The notes: a model not told the origin generated them from the letters alone. 64,000 nucleotides of DNA from Halorubrum laminariae (GCF_024494655.1 NZ_JANHDL010000005.1:1-64000), one strand, 5' to 3'. Numbered from the stretch's first letter, positions 1 to 8,330 are shown. Made by a program: numbers and translations.

Positions 1-453
1 GTGGCCGCCCCAGATCGCGCCCTGGTCGTGTTTGTCCACCACGACGTTGCGCAGTTGGTTCGAGAACGTGTCGTACACGAGCAGCGCCCAGCCGCTCGCG
101 CCGGAGGCCGCGGCCTCAAACTCGCCTTTCCACGCCTCGTACGAGCCGAAGTCCTCGGCGATGCGGTCGGCCAGCGCGCCCGAGGGTTCGTCGCCGCCCT
201 CGGGACTCATGTTCTGCCAGAACAGGTCGTGCAGAATGTGGCCCGACGAGTTGTGCGTCACGTTCCGAATCGCGCCCGCGGACGACGAGAAATCGCCCGC
301 CTCGCGGTTTTCTTCGAGCGTCTCCTCGGCCGCGTTCCACCCGTTTACGTACCCCTGGTGATGGGTGTCGTGATGCCATTCTAGCACCTGCTCGGAAATG
401 TGCGGCTCCAACGCGTCGTACTCGTACGGTAACGGATCGAGTTCGTAGCTCAT
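1..453 (-). CDS. sod: Superoxide dismutase (Mn/Fe), N-terminal part, runs off the window
   Basis: This is the first ~150 residues of an iron/manganese superoxide dismutase, which converts superoxide to hydrogen peroxide and oxygen in the cytoplasm. The start ATG is the complement of 451-453 and the protein begins MSYELDPLPYEYDALEPHIS, the usual SOD opening. The first metal ligand lies in HHDTHHQGYV (His27) and the second in LHDLFWQNM (about His75). The third and fourth ligands (DxWxHAY region) lie beyond base 1, so the gene is incomplete only because the window ends. It is transcribed away from the pirin gene at 656, which may also serve in stress defence. Family assignment is firm; the metal cannot be read from this part. 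Confidence 0.95.
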   Translation of the reverse strand, partial: MSYELDPLPYEYDALEPHISEQVLEWHHDTHHQGYVNGWNAAEETLEENREAGDFSSSAGAIRNVTHNSSGHILHDLFWQNMSPEGGDEPSGALADRIAEDFGSYEAWKGEFEAAASGASGWALLVYDTFSNQLRNVVVDKHDQGAIWGGH

Positions 454-655
454 GTTGACATCACATCATATGCTTCCGGCCGATATGAATGTTCTCTGTA
501 GCAGATTTTAGTAAGAAAACAGACTAATCAGAGAGTGCGTTCAGACAGCGCTTGTGGGGTACAAAGCAGTATATTGAGGAAATATATTCGAATTACGGTG
601 TTTTTCGTCTACCGGCTCCACGGAACTTATCAGTCACAGACTCCTCAGATGAACT

Positions 656-1423
656 ATGACATCTGACGCGGCGTCCGACGAGCGGTCCGCGAGCGACGGG
701 CCGGTCGCCGGCCAACCGGTACAACACGGGACCGGCGTGAACTCGACTCGGGCGTTCCCGTCCGAGGCGTACCCGAGTAGCCTCGACCCGTTCGTGCTGT
801 TCGAGCGGTTCCACATCGACCCCGACGCGGGGTTCCCGATGCACGAACACCGCGGGTTTGAGATCGTCTCGTACATGCTGGAAGGCGGGATGGATCACGC
901 CGACTCGCTCGGCGTCGAACACACCGCTCGCGAGGGCGAGGCCATGCGGATCACGGCCGGGGGCGGCATCCGCCACTCCGAGTTCCCCGCCGACGGCGAG
1001 TTCTGCAGCGGCCTCCAGCTCTGGGTGAACCTCCCGCGAAGCGAGAAGGAGACGGAGGCGGACTACGTCGACGCGAGCGCCGCCGACCTCCCCACGGAGA
1101 CGGTCGACGGCGCGACGGTGACCACCGTCGTCGGCGAGGGCTCCCCGATCGACCTCCGAACGCCGATGACGTACCGCGACGCCCGCGTCGACGGCGCGTG
1201 GACGTGGTCGGTCCCGGACGGCTGGTCTGGGTTCCTCTACGGCGTCGGCGGGAGCGGGACGGTCGACGGCGACGCCTTCGGCGAGGGCGACGTGCTCCCC
1301 GTCACCGAAGCGCGCGACGTGCGGGTCGAAGCCGGCGACGATTCCGCCACGCTCCGCGTCGTCGCCGTGGCCGGCCGGCCACACGACGAACCGATCCGGC
1401 TGCGCGGCCCGTACGTGCTGTAA
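656..1423 (+). CDS. Pirin family protein (cupin)
   Basis: A 255-residue pirin-like bicupin. Pirins are metal-binding cupins, some of which act as quercetinases or redox-sensing cofactors. The N-terminal cupin holds the metal site: His63 and His65 in PMHEHRGFE, and His107/Glu109 in GIRHSEF, matching the H-x-H ... H-x-E pattern of the family. The second cupin (about residues 150-255) lacks obvious ligands, as is usual. The ATG at 656 fits a leaderless transcript, with an AT-rich box (cttatcag) about 27 nt upstream. It diverges from sod. The substrate is not predictable. Confidence 0.88.
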   Translation: MTSDAASDERSASDGPVAGQPVQHGTGVNSTRAFPSEAYPSSLDPFVLFERFHIDPDAGFPMHEHRGFEIVSYMLEGGMDHADSLGVEHTAREGEAMRITAGGGIRHSEFPADGEFCSGLQLWVNLPRSEKETEADYVDASAADLPTETVDGATVTTVVGEGSPIDLRTPMTYRDARVDGAWTWSVPDGWSGFLYGVGGSGTVDGDAFGEGDVLPVTEARDVRVEAGDDSATLRVVAVAGRPHDEPIRLRGPYVL

Positions 1424-1489
1424 TCGACCGCGAGTCGGGCTCCGATCGCCGGTGGCGTCGCGCTCGCGGCGGCCGTCAATCTGTGTCGA

Positions 1490-1915
1490 TCAGTCGTCGC
1501 CGTCTGACCGGTCTTTCGCGTCGCGGTCGGCCGCGTCGAGGAACACGAGCGCGCCGCCGAGCAGCGCGAGGTTCTTCAGGAAGTTGATCTTGTTGCCGTG
1601 GCGCTCTTGCCCCTCCATGTTCCAGAAGTCGTGGATGGCGGGCGTCGTCCCGAGGAAGAAGACGGCGATCGCGCCCGCGGCCGCCCGCGGCAGCTTCCAG
1701 AGGACGATCCCGAGGTTGGCGACGAATAACATTCCGGTGACGAACGGCACGGCGACCTCCGGCATCGGGACGCCCTTCTCTTCGGCTATCTCGACGCGCT
1801 TGTCGTTGCTCTTGAAGCCGTCGACGGCCATGTACGCGAGCACGCCGCCGTACAGCGAGCGGCCGAGCAGCGAGGGGGCCTCGCTGTCCGGTTCCGACCC
1901 CGCGCCGTCGCCCAT
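1490..1915 (-). CDS. DoxX family membrane protein
   Basis: A 141-residue integral membrane protein with about four hydrophobic segments (residues 20-35, 53-72, 77-97, 115-130) and the conserved family pattern around PAIHDFWNMEGQERHGNKINFLKNLAL. DoxX-type proteins occur as quinone-linked or redox-associated membrane proteins; a specific activity cannot be assigned. Its start codon directly abuts the stop of the BNR-repeat gene upstream (1915/1916), so the two are co-transcribed and probably translationally coupled. The C-terminal tail is Asp-rich and cytoplasmic in character. Confidence 0.8.
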   Translation of the reverse strand: MGDGAGSEPDSEAPSLLGRSLYGGVLAYMAVDGFKSNDKRVEIAEEKGVPMPEVAVPFVTGMLFVANLGIVLWKLPRAAAGAIAVFFLGTTPAIHDFWNMEGQERHGNKINFLKNLALLGGALVFLDAADRDAKDRSDGDD

Positions 1916-2974
1916 TCAGACCACCTCGATACGGCTGACGTTCGCGTCGATGCGCCCGGCCGTCTCGTAGCTCGCGCCGTCGGCACCGTCGGCGACGCGT
2001 CGCATGATCCGCCCCTCGACGTCGTCGCGTTGATCGGGCACGTCGAACAGGCCCGACCCGCAGATCACGTCTCCGTCGTGGACCGCCCACGTCTCGATGA
2101 TCTCGTGGGGTTCGCCGGGGAACGGGACGCGTTCGAAGTCGCGGCCGAAGTTCGTCGACTCGAACAGCGCGACCTCGTGGTCGTCGTTCACCCACGCCGG
2201 CGGGGCCTCCTCGCCGCCGCAGAAGAAGACGCGCCCGTCGTGGACGAACACCCGCCGAATGTACGAGAAGTCGTTGCCGGTATCGAGTCGAGTCCACGAG
2301 TCGCCGGCGTCCGTCGTCCGCCAGAGCCCGCCTTCACCGACCGCGTGGCCGAGTCCCAAGTTCTCCAGATCGTGGTCGAGATAGCCGGTCGTCGCGAGCC
2401 ACACGTCCTCGGAGATCGCGAGGATCTGATGCACGTCGTCGACGATCGTGTCGCGTCGATCGGTCCACGTCTGCCCGGCGTCGTCGCTCAGGTGGATTCC
2501 GCCGGCCTCGACGCCGGCGATCAGTCGCTCGGGACGGCCGGGGACGACTTCGAGGTCCCGCAAGCGCGCGTAGTGCGGGTCGATCGGCGACTCCCAGTGT
2601 CCGCGCGAGGGGAGGTCGCGGAACCCCTTCAGCTCCGTCCACGTCTCGCCGTCGTCGACGGATCGGAAGACGTACGGGTCGTTCGTTCCGGCGTAGAGCG
2701 CGCCGTCGGCGGTGGCGAGGATCGACCACACCTCGCTTTTGCCGGCGTGCCAGAAGCGGTCGCCGAGGGGCACGTCGAGGTCCTCCCACGTCTCGCCGCC
2801 GTCGACCGAGCGGTACGCCCCGGTCGCCGACGCGACGAACACGCCCTCGGTGTGATCCCACGTTTTGACCGCCGTCACGACCTCGCAGTCGAGCACCCGC
2901 TCGGCGTCGCCCCGCTCGAACGGCACGTCCCCGACCCGGTACAGTCCGTCGTCTGTCCCGATCAACAGTGTCAT
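1916..2974 (-). CDS. BNR/sialidase-like beta-propeller protein
   Basis: A 352-residue protein made of repeated blades with Asp-box motifs: SVDGGETWEDL, SVDDGETWTEL, SDDAGQTWTDR and TTDAGDSWTRL. This is the BNR/VPS10-like propeller fold seen in photosystem-assembly (Ycf48-like) and sialidase-like proteins. No signal peptide is visible, so it is probably cytoplasmic. I chose MTLLIGTDDGLYR (ATG at 2974) rather than the longer frame from 3058, because the extra 28 residues would overlay the promoter region shared with the divergent gene at 3057, including the palindrome at 3009-3024. It heads an operon with the DoxX gene. The ligand is unknown; scaffold or sensor roles are as likely as enzymatic ones. 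Confidence 0.75.
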   Translation of the reverse strand: MTLLIGTDDGLYRVGDVPFERGDAERVLDCEVVTAVKTWDHTEGVFVASATGAYRSVDGGETWEDLDVPLGDRFWHAGKSEVWSILATADGALYAGTNDPYVFRSVDDGETWTELKGFRDLPSRGHWESPIDPHYARLRDLEVVPGRPERLIAGVEAGGIHLSDDAGQTWTDRRDTIVDDVHQILAISEDVWLATTGYLDHDLENLGLGHAVGEGGLWRTTDAGDSWTRLDTGNDFSYIRRVFVHDGRVFFCGGEEAPPAWVNDDHEVALFESTNFGRDFERVPFPGEPHEIIETWAVHDGDVICGSGLFDVPDQRDDVEGRIMRRVADGADGASYETAGRIDANVSRIEVV

Positions 2975-3008
2975 ACACGCGTACGTGGGACGGACGCGTA
3001 CTAAAACT

Positions 3009-3024
3009 TTTACCAAGCTGTAAA
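3009..3024. promoter_or_regulatory. Palindromic operator, copy 1 (TTTACC-N4-GGTAAA type)
   Basis: TTTACCAAGCTGTAAA sits midway between the divergent BNR gene (start 2974) and TatD-like gene (start 3057). It differs from the perfect palindrome TTTACC-N4-GGTAAA by one base in the right half. The flanking T and A extend the symmetry to 18 bp. It lies about 35-50 nt ahead of both starts, where archaeal BRE/TATA elements sit, so a bound protein would affect both promoters. The same motif occurs at 6521-6536 and 8246-8261. Confidence 0.65.
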
Positions 3025-3056
3025 ACGCTAAGTGGCCGGGGGACGAGGGGTGACTC

Positions 3057-4076
3057 ATGCCGACGCCGCACGCGACGAAGCGACCGACCGACGCTGCCTA
3101 CCTCGACGACCGAACTGACACCGATCTCGTGGACCTCCCACGGGAGCTACTCACGCTCCCGTGGATCGACATTCACAACCACGCGCACACGCTCTCGTGG
3201 GACGACCGTGAGCGATACGCGCTCGCGGGCTGCCGCTCGATGCTGATGGTCGCCTCGGGCTACCACTGGACCCCGTACAAGCCCGTCGAGGCCGACGATA
3301 TCCGGTTCCTGTGGGACGACGCGATCAACCGCCGGACCGTGATCGAGCGCAACCACTTCTTCGAGGCCAAGCTCGGGCTCGGCGTCCACACCGGTGTCCG
3401 CATCGAGAACCCCGACGAACTGCTCGACGCGATGGACGACTACTGCGCGCTTGAGGAGGTGATCGCGGTGGGCGAGACCGGCGTGGTCCCGTCACAGCAC
3501 GTCAGCGGGTGGAGCGTCGACGAGCAGCGGGCGGTCGTGCAGGCGCAGATGGAACTCGCCGACGACCACGACCTCCCGGTGATCCTCCACACGCCGAACA
3601 CGTCGGCGGACGCGAAGCGGCCGTACCGCGACGGGCTCGGTGTCACGCCCGGATACGAGAAGAACGCCGGACTCGGAGCCGACCCTGTCCTCGACGGCGA
3701 GAATCCGGCGCTCGAATCGGTGAAGATCGATGTCGCAGCGGCCCGCGACGCCGGCCTCGACGAGGAGCGCGTCGTCGCCTCGCACGCCGACCGCAACAAC
3801 ACGGCGTACCTGATGGAGGAGACCGACTGCTACCTGAGCTACACCATCGGCCACTCGTGGCTGGTCGGCGTCGACGCCGCCGACGTCGCGGACGCCATCG
3901 ACGAGTACGGCTCCGACCGGATCATGATCGACACCGACTGCGCGAACGTCCTCCGCACCGACCCGTTCGCGCTCAAGCGGGCGATATTCGAGCTGTACCG
4001 CTACGGGATCGACATCGACGACATCCGGCGGGTCGTGGTGGAGAACCCGCGAGCGGTCTTCGGGTTCGAGGAGTAG
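3057..4076 (+). CDS. TatD-related metal-dependent hydrolase
   Basis: A 339-residue amidohydrolase-superfamily protein. It has the H-x-H metal motif in WIDIHNHAHTLSW (about residues 37-49), GETG-V near residue 140, a metal-ligand histidine in VILHTPN (about 178), another in VVASHADRNN (about 242), and the terminal Asp in IMIDTDCAN (about 292). This order is that of TatD/phosphotriesterase-like hydrolases. The substrate is unknown. The gene diverges from the BNR gene across the shared palindrome at 3009-3024 and converges on the fumarylacetoacetase-like gene at 4096. That placement suggests a step in the same catabolic route as the amidohydrolase at 5131-6486. Confidence 0.75.
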   Translation: MPTPHATKRPTDAAYLDDRTDTDLVDLPRELLTLPWIDIHNHAHTLSWDDRERYALAGCRSMLMVASGYHWTPYKPVEADDIRFLWDDAINRRTVIERNHFFEAKLGLGVHTGVRIENPDELLDAMDDYCALEEVIAVGETGVVPSQHVSGWSVDEQRAVVQAQMELADDHDLPVILHTPNTSADAKRPYRDGLGVTPGYEKNAGLGADPVLDGENPALESVKIDVAAARDAGLDEERVVASHADRNNTAYLMEETDCYLSYTIGHSWLVGVDAADVADAIDEYGSDRIMIDTDCANVLRTDPFALKRAIFELYRYGIDIDDIRRVVVENPRAVFGFEE

Positions 4077-4095
4077 CGAGGAGCGGCGCGCGCGG

Positions 4096-4983
4096 TCAGT
4101 CGAACGCGAAGTCGGTCGTCAGCTCGCCGACTCCCTCGACGGTCACGGTGACGGTGTCGCCGTCGCCGAGCAGCACCGGCGGCTCGCGGTAGACGCCCAC
4201 GCCCGGCGGCGTGCCGGTGAACAGCAGATCGCCCGGCGTGAGCGTGAACGCCTGACTGCAGAAGGAGACGAGCTCGTCGATCCCGAATATGAGGTTCGAC
4301 GTGGACGACTCCTGGAGTCGCTCGCCGTTTACGTCCGCGCTGATCGCCAGATCGTGGGGATCGGCTATCTCGTCGGTCGTGACGATCTCCGGGCCGATCG
4401 GCGCGAACGAGTCGAGGCTCTTTCCGCGGACCCACTGCCCGTCGCCGTGCTGGAGGTCGCGCGCGGACACGTCGTTGCCGACGGTGAAGCCGGCGACGTA
4501 ATCTAACGCGTTCTCCGGCTCGACGCGTCGCGCCTCCTTTCCGATCACCGCGACGAGTTCGGCCTCGTAGTCGACCTTCTCGGTGAGATCCGGATCCCAC
4601 GAGACGGTGTCTTCCGGCCCGGTCACCGTCGTCGGGAACTTCGAGAAGAGGACCGGTTCGTCCGGGATCGGATTGTCGCCCTCCTCGGCGTGGTCGCGGT
4701 AGTTGAGCCCGACACAGACGACCTTCTGTGGGTTCGTCACCGGGGCCGCGCGCTCGACGGTGTCGGGGTCGTAGACGCCCGTCCCCGTCTCTGTCGCGTA
4801 CTCGACCGTCAGTTCGACCTTCCGTCGCCAGTTCCACTCAGCGAGGAGGTCGGTCGTTTCGGCCGGCAGGTGAATTCCGGCGGCCGCGCCCGCCTCTGGG
4901 AGGCTGACGATCGAGTCGTCGTCGGTCGCGACGCCGCACCACGGTTCGTCCGCGTCCGTCGTGTGATATTGTCCGAGTTGCAT
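4096..4983 (-). CDS. Fumarylacetoacetate hydrolase (FAH) family protein
   Basis: A 295-residue enzyme of the FAH/2-oxopent-4-enoate hydratase superfamily, whose members hydrolyse, hydrate or decarboxylate beta-diketone or oxo-acid intermediates of aromatic and heterocycle degradation. Visible hallmarks are VVCVGLNYRDHAEE (about 87-100), the metal-binding acidic residues in DYEAELVAVIGK (about 136-147), the GFTVGNDVSARDLQ motif (about 164-177), and GDLLFTGTPPGVGV near residue 255. It is downstream of the amidohydrolase on the same strand across a 147-bp gap filled with short repeats (5001-5092), so it may have its own promoter. The exact substrate cannot be told. Confidence 0.85.
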   Translation of the reverse strand: MQLGQYHTTDADEPWCGVATDDDSIVSLPEAGAAAGIHLPAETTDLLAEWNWRRKVELTVEYATETGTGVYDPDTVERAAPVTNPQKVVCVGLNYRDHAEEGDNPIPDEPVLFSKFPTTVTGPEDTVSWDPDLTEKVDYEAELVAVIGKEARRVEPENALDYVAGFTVGNDVSARDLQHGDGQWVRGKSLDSFAPIGPEIVTTDEIADPHDLAISADVNGERLQESSTSNLIFGIDELVSFCSQAFTLTPGDLLFTGTPPGVGVYREPPVLLGDGDTVTVTVEGVGELTTDFAFD

Positions 4984-5000
4984 GTGGTCTGTGTAGTATG

Positions 5001-5092
5001 GTCGTGAAGTTGTGGTTGTCTGTGAGTCGTCGTGAAGTCGTGGTCGTCTGCAGCGGTCGTCTGTAGGTCGTCGTGAGATAGTGGTCGTGTGT
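5001..5092. repeat. Imperfect 23-bp direct repeats, three copies
   Basis: Copies start at 5001, 5029 and 5070 and follow the pattern GTCGTGAAGTNGTGGTNGTC-TG; copies 1 and 2 differ at only a few positions and copy 3 is more diverged. They fill the gap between the amidohydrolase stop and the start of the FAH gene. They could be regulatory iterons or simply a low-complexity expansion. Confidence 0.6.
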
Positions 5093-5130
5093 GGGAGGCG
5101 ATGGTGGCGAACGCAATCGGACGTTCAGAG

Positions 5131-6486
5131 TTACAGGTCGAGTCCCGCCTCGTCGAGCAGCCGGTGGCCGGACGCGACGAATCGGTCGAACTCCTCGCGG
5201 AGCTTCGGGTTCGTCAACTCGCCGTCGCGTTTCACGACCTCGCCGTCGACGAGGACGGTGTCGATGTGCGAGGGGTCGGACTGGAACACGACCGTCTGGA
5301 CCGGCGAGTGCGACGGGGCCGTCAGGAAGTCGCTCGCGTCGATCATGACGATATCTGCGCGTTTGCCGGGCGTGAGCGTCCCGATCTCGTCGTCCAGACC
5401 GAGCGCCTTCGCGCCCTCGATGGTCGCCATTTCGAGGGTGTCGCGCGCGGAGATACTCATCTCGGTGACCTCCTCGTCGCCTTCCAAGACCGCCTGATTG
5501 TCGAACATCCGCTGGACCTGCATGCCGATCCGCATCTGCGAGGCCATGTCGCCGCTGATGTTCGAGCAGACGTCGACGCCCCACGTCGGGCGGCCGCCGG
5601 CCTCCATCACCTTGCCGGTGACGGGGATGCCGTGCCCCATCTGCATCTCGACTTCCGGCGTCGACGAGAAGGAGACGCCCTGGTCGACGGCGTGGTCGAT
5701 GTCCTCTTGGGAGAAGTGGTTCCCGTGGGCGACGTTGACGTCTGGACCGAGCATGTCCTCGATGGCTCCGAACCCCTGGTAGTCGCCGCCGTACTCTGAG
5801 GAGGGCCACAGCGCGGCACCCATGTGGATCGTCGAGAGCGCGTCCAGATCTCGCGCCAGCTCTAGGTCGCTGCGAGCTGTCTCGTCGGTACAGAAATCCG
5901 GCCCTCGGAGCCCGAGCGCCAAGCTGATCAGGTCGTCGTCGCGGATCTGTTCGTCGTAGAGCGTCCGGATGTTCTCCTCGGGAAGGCCGACGTCGCTCTC
6001 GTACCACCACTTCGCCGAGTCGTCGCCCGGCGGGCCGTAGGTGTACACCGCGCGCAGTCCCGCGTCCTTCAGCGCGTCGACAGCCCGCTCGCCGTGTTCG
6101 AGCGTGTTGGGGTACGACCAGTCCAGCGCCGTGGTCGTCCCGGTGTGGAGTTTTTCGAACGCGCCGAAGAGGCCGCCCAGATACATGTCCTCCGGCTGAT
6201 AGAGCCCGGTGATGTTGCCGAGCATGTGGTCGAAGTACTCGCCCATGAGCGACCAGTCCCCGGCGATGCCCCTGACCTGCGTCTGTGCGAGGTGGATGTG
6301 CGAGTCGACGAAGCCGGGGAGGACGATGTGGTCCGACGCGTCGATGACCTCGGCGTTCTCGGTCGAGAGCCCGCGGCCGACCTCGACGATCTCGCCGTCG
6401 TCGATCAGCACGTCGCCGCCCGCTACGTCCCCCACGTCGGGATCGAGCGAGAGGATCGTCCCGTTCTGGATGATTGTTCGTGTCAT
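5131..6486 (-). CDS. Amidohydrolase family protein (cytosine deaminase/TRZ-ATZ-like)
   Basis: A 451-residue metal-dependent amidohydrolase of the TrzN/AtzB/guanine-deaminase type, expected to hydrolyse an amino or chloro substituent of a heterocycle. The N-terminal strand domain is followed by VLPGFVDSHIHL (H-x-H at about 63-65), the ligand region TIHMGAAL (about 223-230), NVAHGNHF (about 255), and the metal Asp in TWGVDVCSN (about 304). The C-terminal composite-domain signature GTLTPGKRADIVMID is at about 371-385. The start at 6486 was preferred over the longer frame to 6579, which would run through the operator at 6513-6536. It diverges from the tetR gene at 6589. Confidence 0.85.
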   Translation of the reverse strand: MTRTIIQNGTILSLDPDVGDVAGGDVLIDDGEIVEVGRGLSTENAEVIDASDHIVLPGFVDSHIHLAQTQVRGIAGDWSLMGEYFDHMLGNITGLYQPEDMYLGGLFGAFEKLHTGTTTALDWSYPNTLEHGERAVDALKDAGLRAVYTYGPPGDDSAKWWYESDVGLPEENIRTLYDEQIRDDDLISLALGLRGPDFCTDETARSDLELARDLDALSTIHMGAALWPSSEYGGDYQGFGAIEDMLGPDVNVAHGNHFSQEDIDHAVDQGVSFSSTPEVEMQMGHGIPVTGKVMEAGGRPTWGVDVCSNISGDMASQMRIGMQVQRMFDNQAVLEGDEEVTEMSISARDTLEMATIEGAKALGLDDEIGTLTPGKRADIVMIDASDFLTAPSHSPVQTVVFQSDPSHIDTVLVDGEVVKRDGELTNPKLREEFDRFVASGHRLLDEAGLDL

Positions 6487-6512
6487 GCGCGAGTGTATCG
6501 TTCGCCCAAGAG

Positions 6513-6536
6513 GGTAAAAATTTACCGCATGGTAAA
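6513..6536. promoter_or_regulatory. Double palindromic operator, copy 2 (overlapping GGTAAA/TTTACC half-sites)
   Basis: Three half-sites overlap here. GGTAAAAATTTACC (6513-6526) is one palindrome and TTTACCGCATGGTAAA (6521-6536) is a perfect 6+4+6 palindrome. It lies 27-50 nt ahead of the amidohydrolase start (6486) and just upstream of the TATA region of the divergent tetR gene. This is the layout expected for an autoregulated TetR operator. It is the best conserved of the three copies in the window. Confidence 0.7.
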
Positions 6537-6588
6537 GTCGGCTCGCGCAGAGCAACCGTATTATACCTCGCACCCGCACAGGTCAGGT

Positions 6589-7203
6589 ATGAGCGACGCT
6601 CCCGGCACGGTCTCCGCGAAGGACACCGAGGAGGTGATCATGGAGGCCACGTTCCGTGCGCTGAGCAAGCACGGGTACACGGACCTCCGGATGCGCGACA
6701 TCGGCGAGGAGATGGACCTCACGCGACAGGTGATCCACTACCACTTCGACGGGAAGTACGACCTGCTGTCGTCGTTTCTCGAATACGTCATCGACCAGTA
6801 CGAGGGGAGCGTCGAGGTCGACGCGGGCGCGGACCCTCGGACGGAACTGGACGCGCGGATCGACCAGTGCCTGTTCGGTCCCGAGTTCGAGGAATTCTCC
6901 CACTGGGATCGAATGAAGGTGTATCACGAGCTGTACACCCACGCGCAAAACGACGGTGAACACCGCGAGATCTTCAACGAGCACTACGACCGCATCCGCG
7001 GGAGCATCGTCGATGTCGTCGAAGCGGGCATCGAACAGGGGATCTTCGCCCCCGTCAACGCCGAGCGGATGGGCCAACTCATCACCGACGTGATCCACGC
7101 AGCCCGCGGCCGTCGGATGGCGCTCGGCCACGAGGACGCCCCCGACGAGGCCCGCGCCGCCATCGACGAGTTCATCCTGAACTCGCTGTACCCCGACGAG
7201 TGA
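6589..7203 (+). CDS. TetR/AcrR family transcriptional regulator
   Basis: A 204-residue regulator with the TetR N-terminal helix-turn-helix (about residues 12-58: VIMEATFRALSKHGYTDL, RMRDIGEEMDLTRQVIHYHF, DGKYDLL). A helical ligand-binding domain follows. The ATG at 6589 has an AT-rich box (ttatacc) about 27 nt upstream, so the message is probably leaderless; longer frames would overlie the operator. It is divergent from the amidohydrolase and convergent with the HTH/zinc-ribbon gene at 7229. From position and the shared palindrome I infer that it represses itself, the amidohydrolase, the BNR/TatD pair and possibly the gene at 7229-8233. The effector is unknown. Confidence 0.88.
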   Translation: MSDAPGTVSAKDTEEVIMEATFRALSKHGYTDLRMRDIGEEMDLTRQVIHYHFDGKYDLLSSFLEYVIDQYEGSVEVDAGADPRTELDARIDQCLFGPEFEEFSHWDRMKVYHELYTHAQNDGEHREIFNEHYDRIRGSIVDVVEAGIEQGIFAPVNAERMGQLITDVIHAARGRRMALGHEDAPDEARAAIDEFILNSLYPDE

Positions 7204-7228
7204 ATCACTGCTGACACGCGCTCACCCG

Positions 7229-8233
7229 TCAACACTCGACCAGCGTCGTCTCGACGACAGCGCCCGTCTCGTCGACGACGACGCGGAGTTCGTCGCCGTC
7301 ACAGGGGAGTTCGAGGCGCACGCGGAGCGGCTCGTCCGCCCCGGAGACGACCGTCGTTCGCGCGTCGCTCACGCACCAGTCGAACGCCCAGAACGGCTCG
7401 GTGTTCAGGTCGACGCCGCGGTTCGCGTGGAACACGAGCGTCTCGGCGTGGTCGAGCAGCGTGAGCCCGACCGTGGAGCGCAGCCGGTACCGACACCGCG
7501 TGCAGACGTGCTCGACGGCCACGTCGAGGTCGGACTCGTCGGGGTCGGCCACGACCGTCGTCTCGACTGAACCGGTGCACTCGGGACAGACGCCGTCGGC
7601 GGCGAGACAGTAGTGGTGTCTGACGTAGTGGTGGAACGCCTCGGGGAGGTCCGCGGCCGACCGGTCGTCGAGGCCGCCGGAGGGGAACGGGTAGCTCACG
7701 TGGATCGTCCCGCAGTCGGCACAGCCGATCGTGAGCGTGTCGTCGACGTACCAGCCGTGGAGGTCGCCCTCGCAGTCGTAACACGCCCCGTCGACCGGGA
7801 AGAAGCCGAGCTGTGCCCGCTCCGTGAGCGTCCCCGTGAAAATCGCGCTCACGACCTTCCGACCGGGGTGGCGGAACTCGTACCCCTCATCGCCGCGCCG
7901 CACGAAGTGCCCGGTGAGCTGATCGAGATGATAGCTGAAGTTGGCGCTGTCCGACAGATCGACCCGCTCGAAGAGGGCGCTGAAGCTGACCGGCGCGTCG
8001 TCGGCACCCAGCTCCAGTAGCGCCTCCAGAATCTCCACGCGGGTGTCGTTGCCGAGCGCGGCGAACGCCTCCGCGGGCGGCAGCCGCGACTCGGTCCGGC
8101 GGTCGACCGCGAGGTCGCGCCCGCTCTCTCCGCCCCGGTCGGGTTCCGGTCCGTGACCGGACTCCCGTCCCGACTCGGAGCCGGCGTCGGTCGCCCGCGG
8201 ACCGGTGCGGGTCGCCCGATCGAAGTGACTCAT
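7229..8233 (-). CDS. ArsR-type winged-helix regulator with C-terminal zinc-ribbon region
   Basis: A 334-residue protein. Residues about 50-125 form a winged-helix domain (EAFAALGNDTRVEILEALLELG ... SFSALFERVDLSDSANFSYHLDQLTG) typical of haloarchaeal ArsR/TrmB-like regulators. The rest carries two Cys-pair modules: CYDC ... CADC (about 173-198) and CPEC ... CTRC (about 236-263), probably binding zinc. The first ~45 residues are low-complexity and acidic. The start at 8233 (MSHFDRATR) is favoured over 8242 because the operator-like palindrome at 8246-8261 lies only 13 nt upstream, covering the promoter. It converges on tetR. A role as a second regulator of the same cluster is inference. Confidence 0.8.
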   Translation of the reverse strand: MSHFDRATRTGPRATDAGSESGRESGHGPEPDRGGESGRDLAVDRRTESRLPPAEAFAALGNDTRVEILEALLELGADDAPVSFSALFERVDLSDSANFSYHLDQLTGHFVRRGDEGYEFRHPGRKVVSAIFTGTLTERAQLGFFPVDGACYDCEGDLHGWYVDDTLTIGCADCGTIHVSYPFPSGGLDDRSAADLPEAFHHYVRHHYCLAADGVCPECTGSVETTVVADPDESDLDVAVEHVCTRCRYRLRSTVGLTLLDHAETLVFHANRGVDLNTEPFWAFDWCVSDARTTVVSGADEPLRVRLELPCDGDELRVVVDETGAVVETTLVEC

Positions 8234-8245
8234 ACCCAACAATCG

Positions 8246-8261
8246 TTTACTGCCCGGTAAA
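8246..8261. promoter_or_regulatory. Palindromic operator, copy 3
   Basis: TTTACTGCCCGGTAAA differs from the perfect palindrome TTTACC-N4-GGTAAA by one base in the left half. It lies 13-28 nt upstream of the start at 8233, exactly where the TATA box of a leaderless message should be, so occupancy would block transcription. Confidence 0.65.
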
Positions 8262-8330
8262 ATCTATCGGAGCCGGCCGCGAGGGCGTCCACGCATACGT
8301 TTTTGCAGTGGGCGGCCGTCAGTTCCCTCG

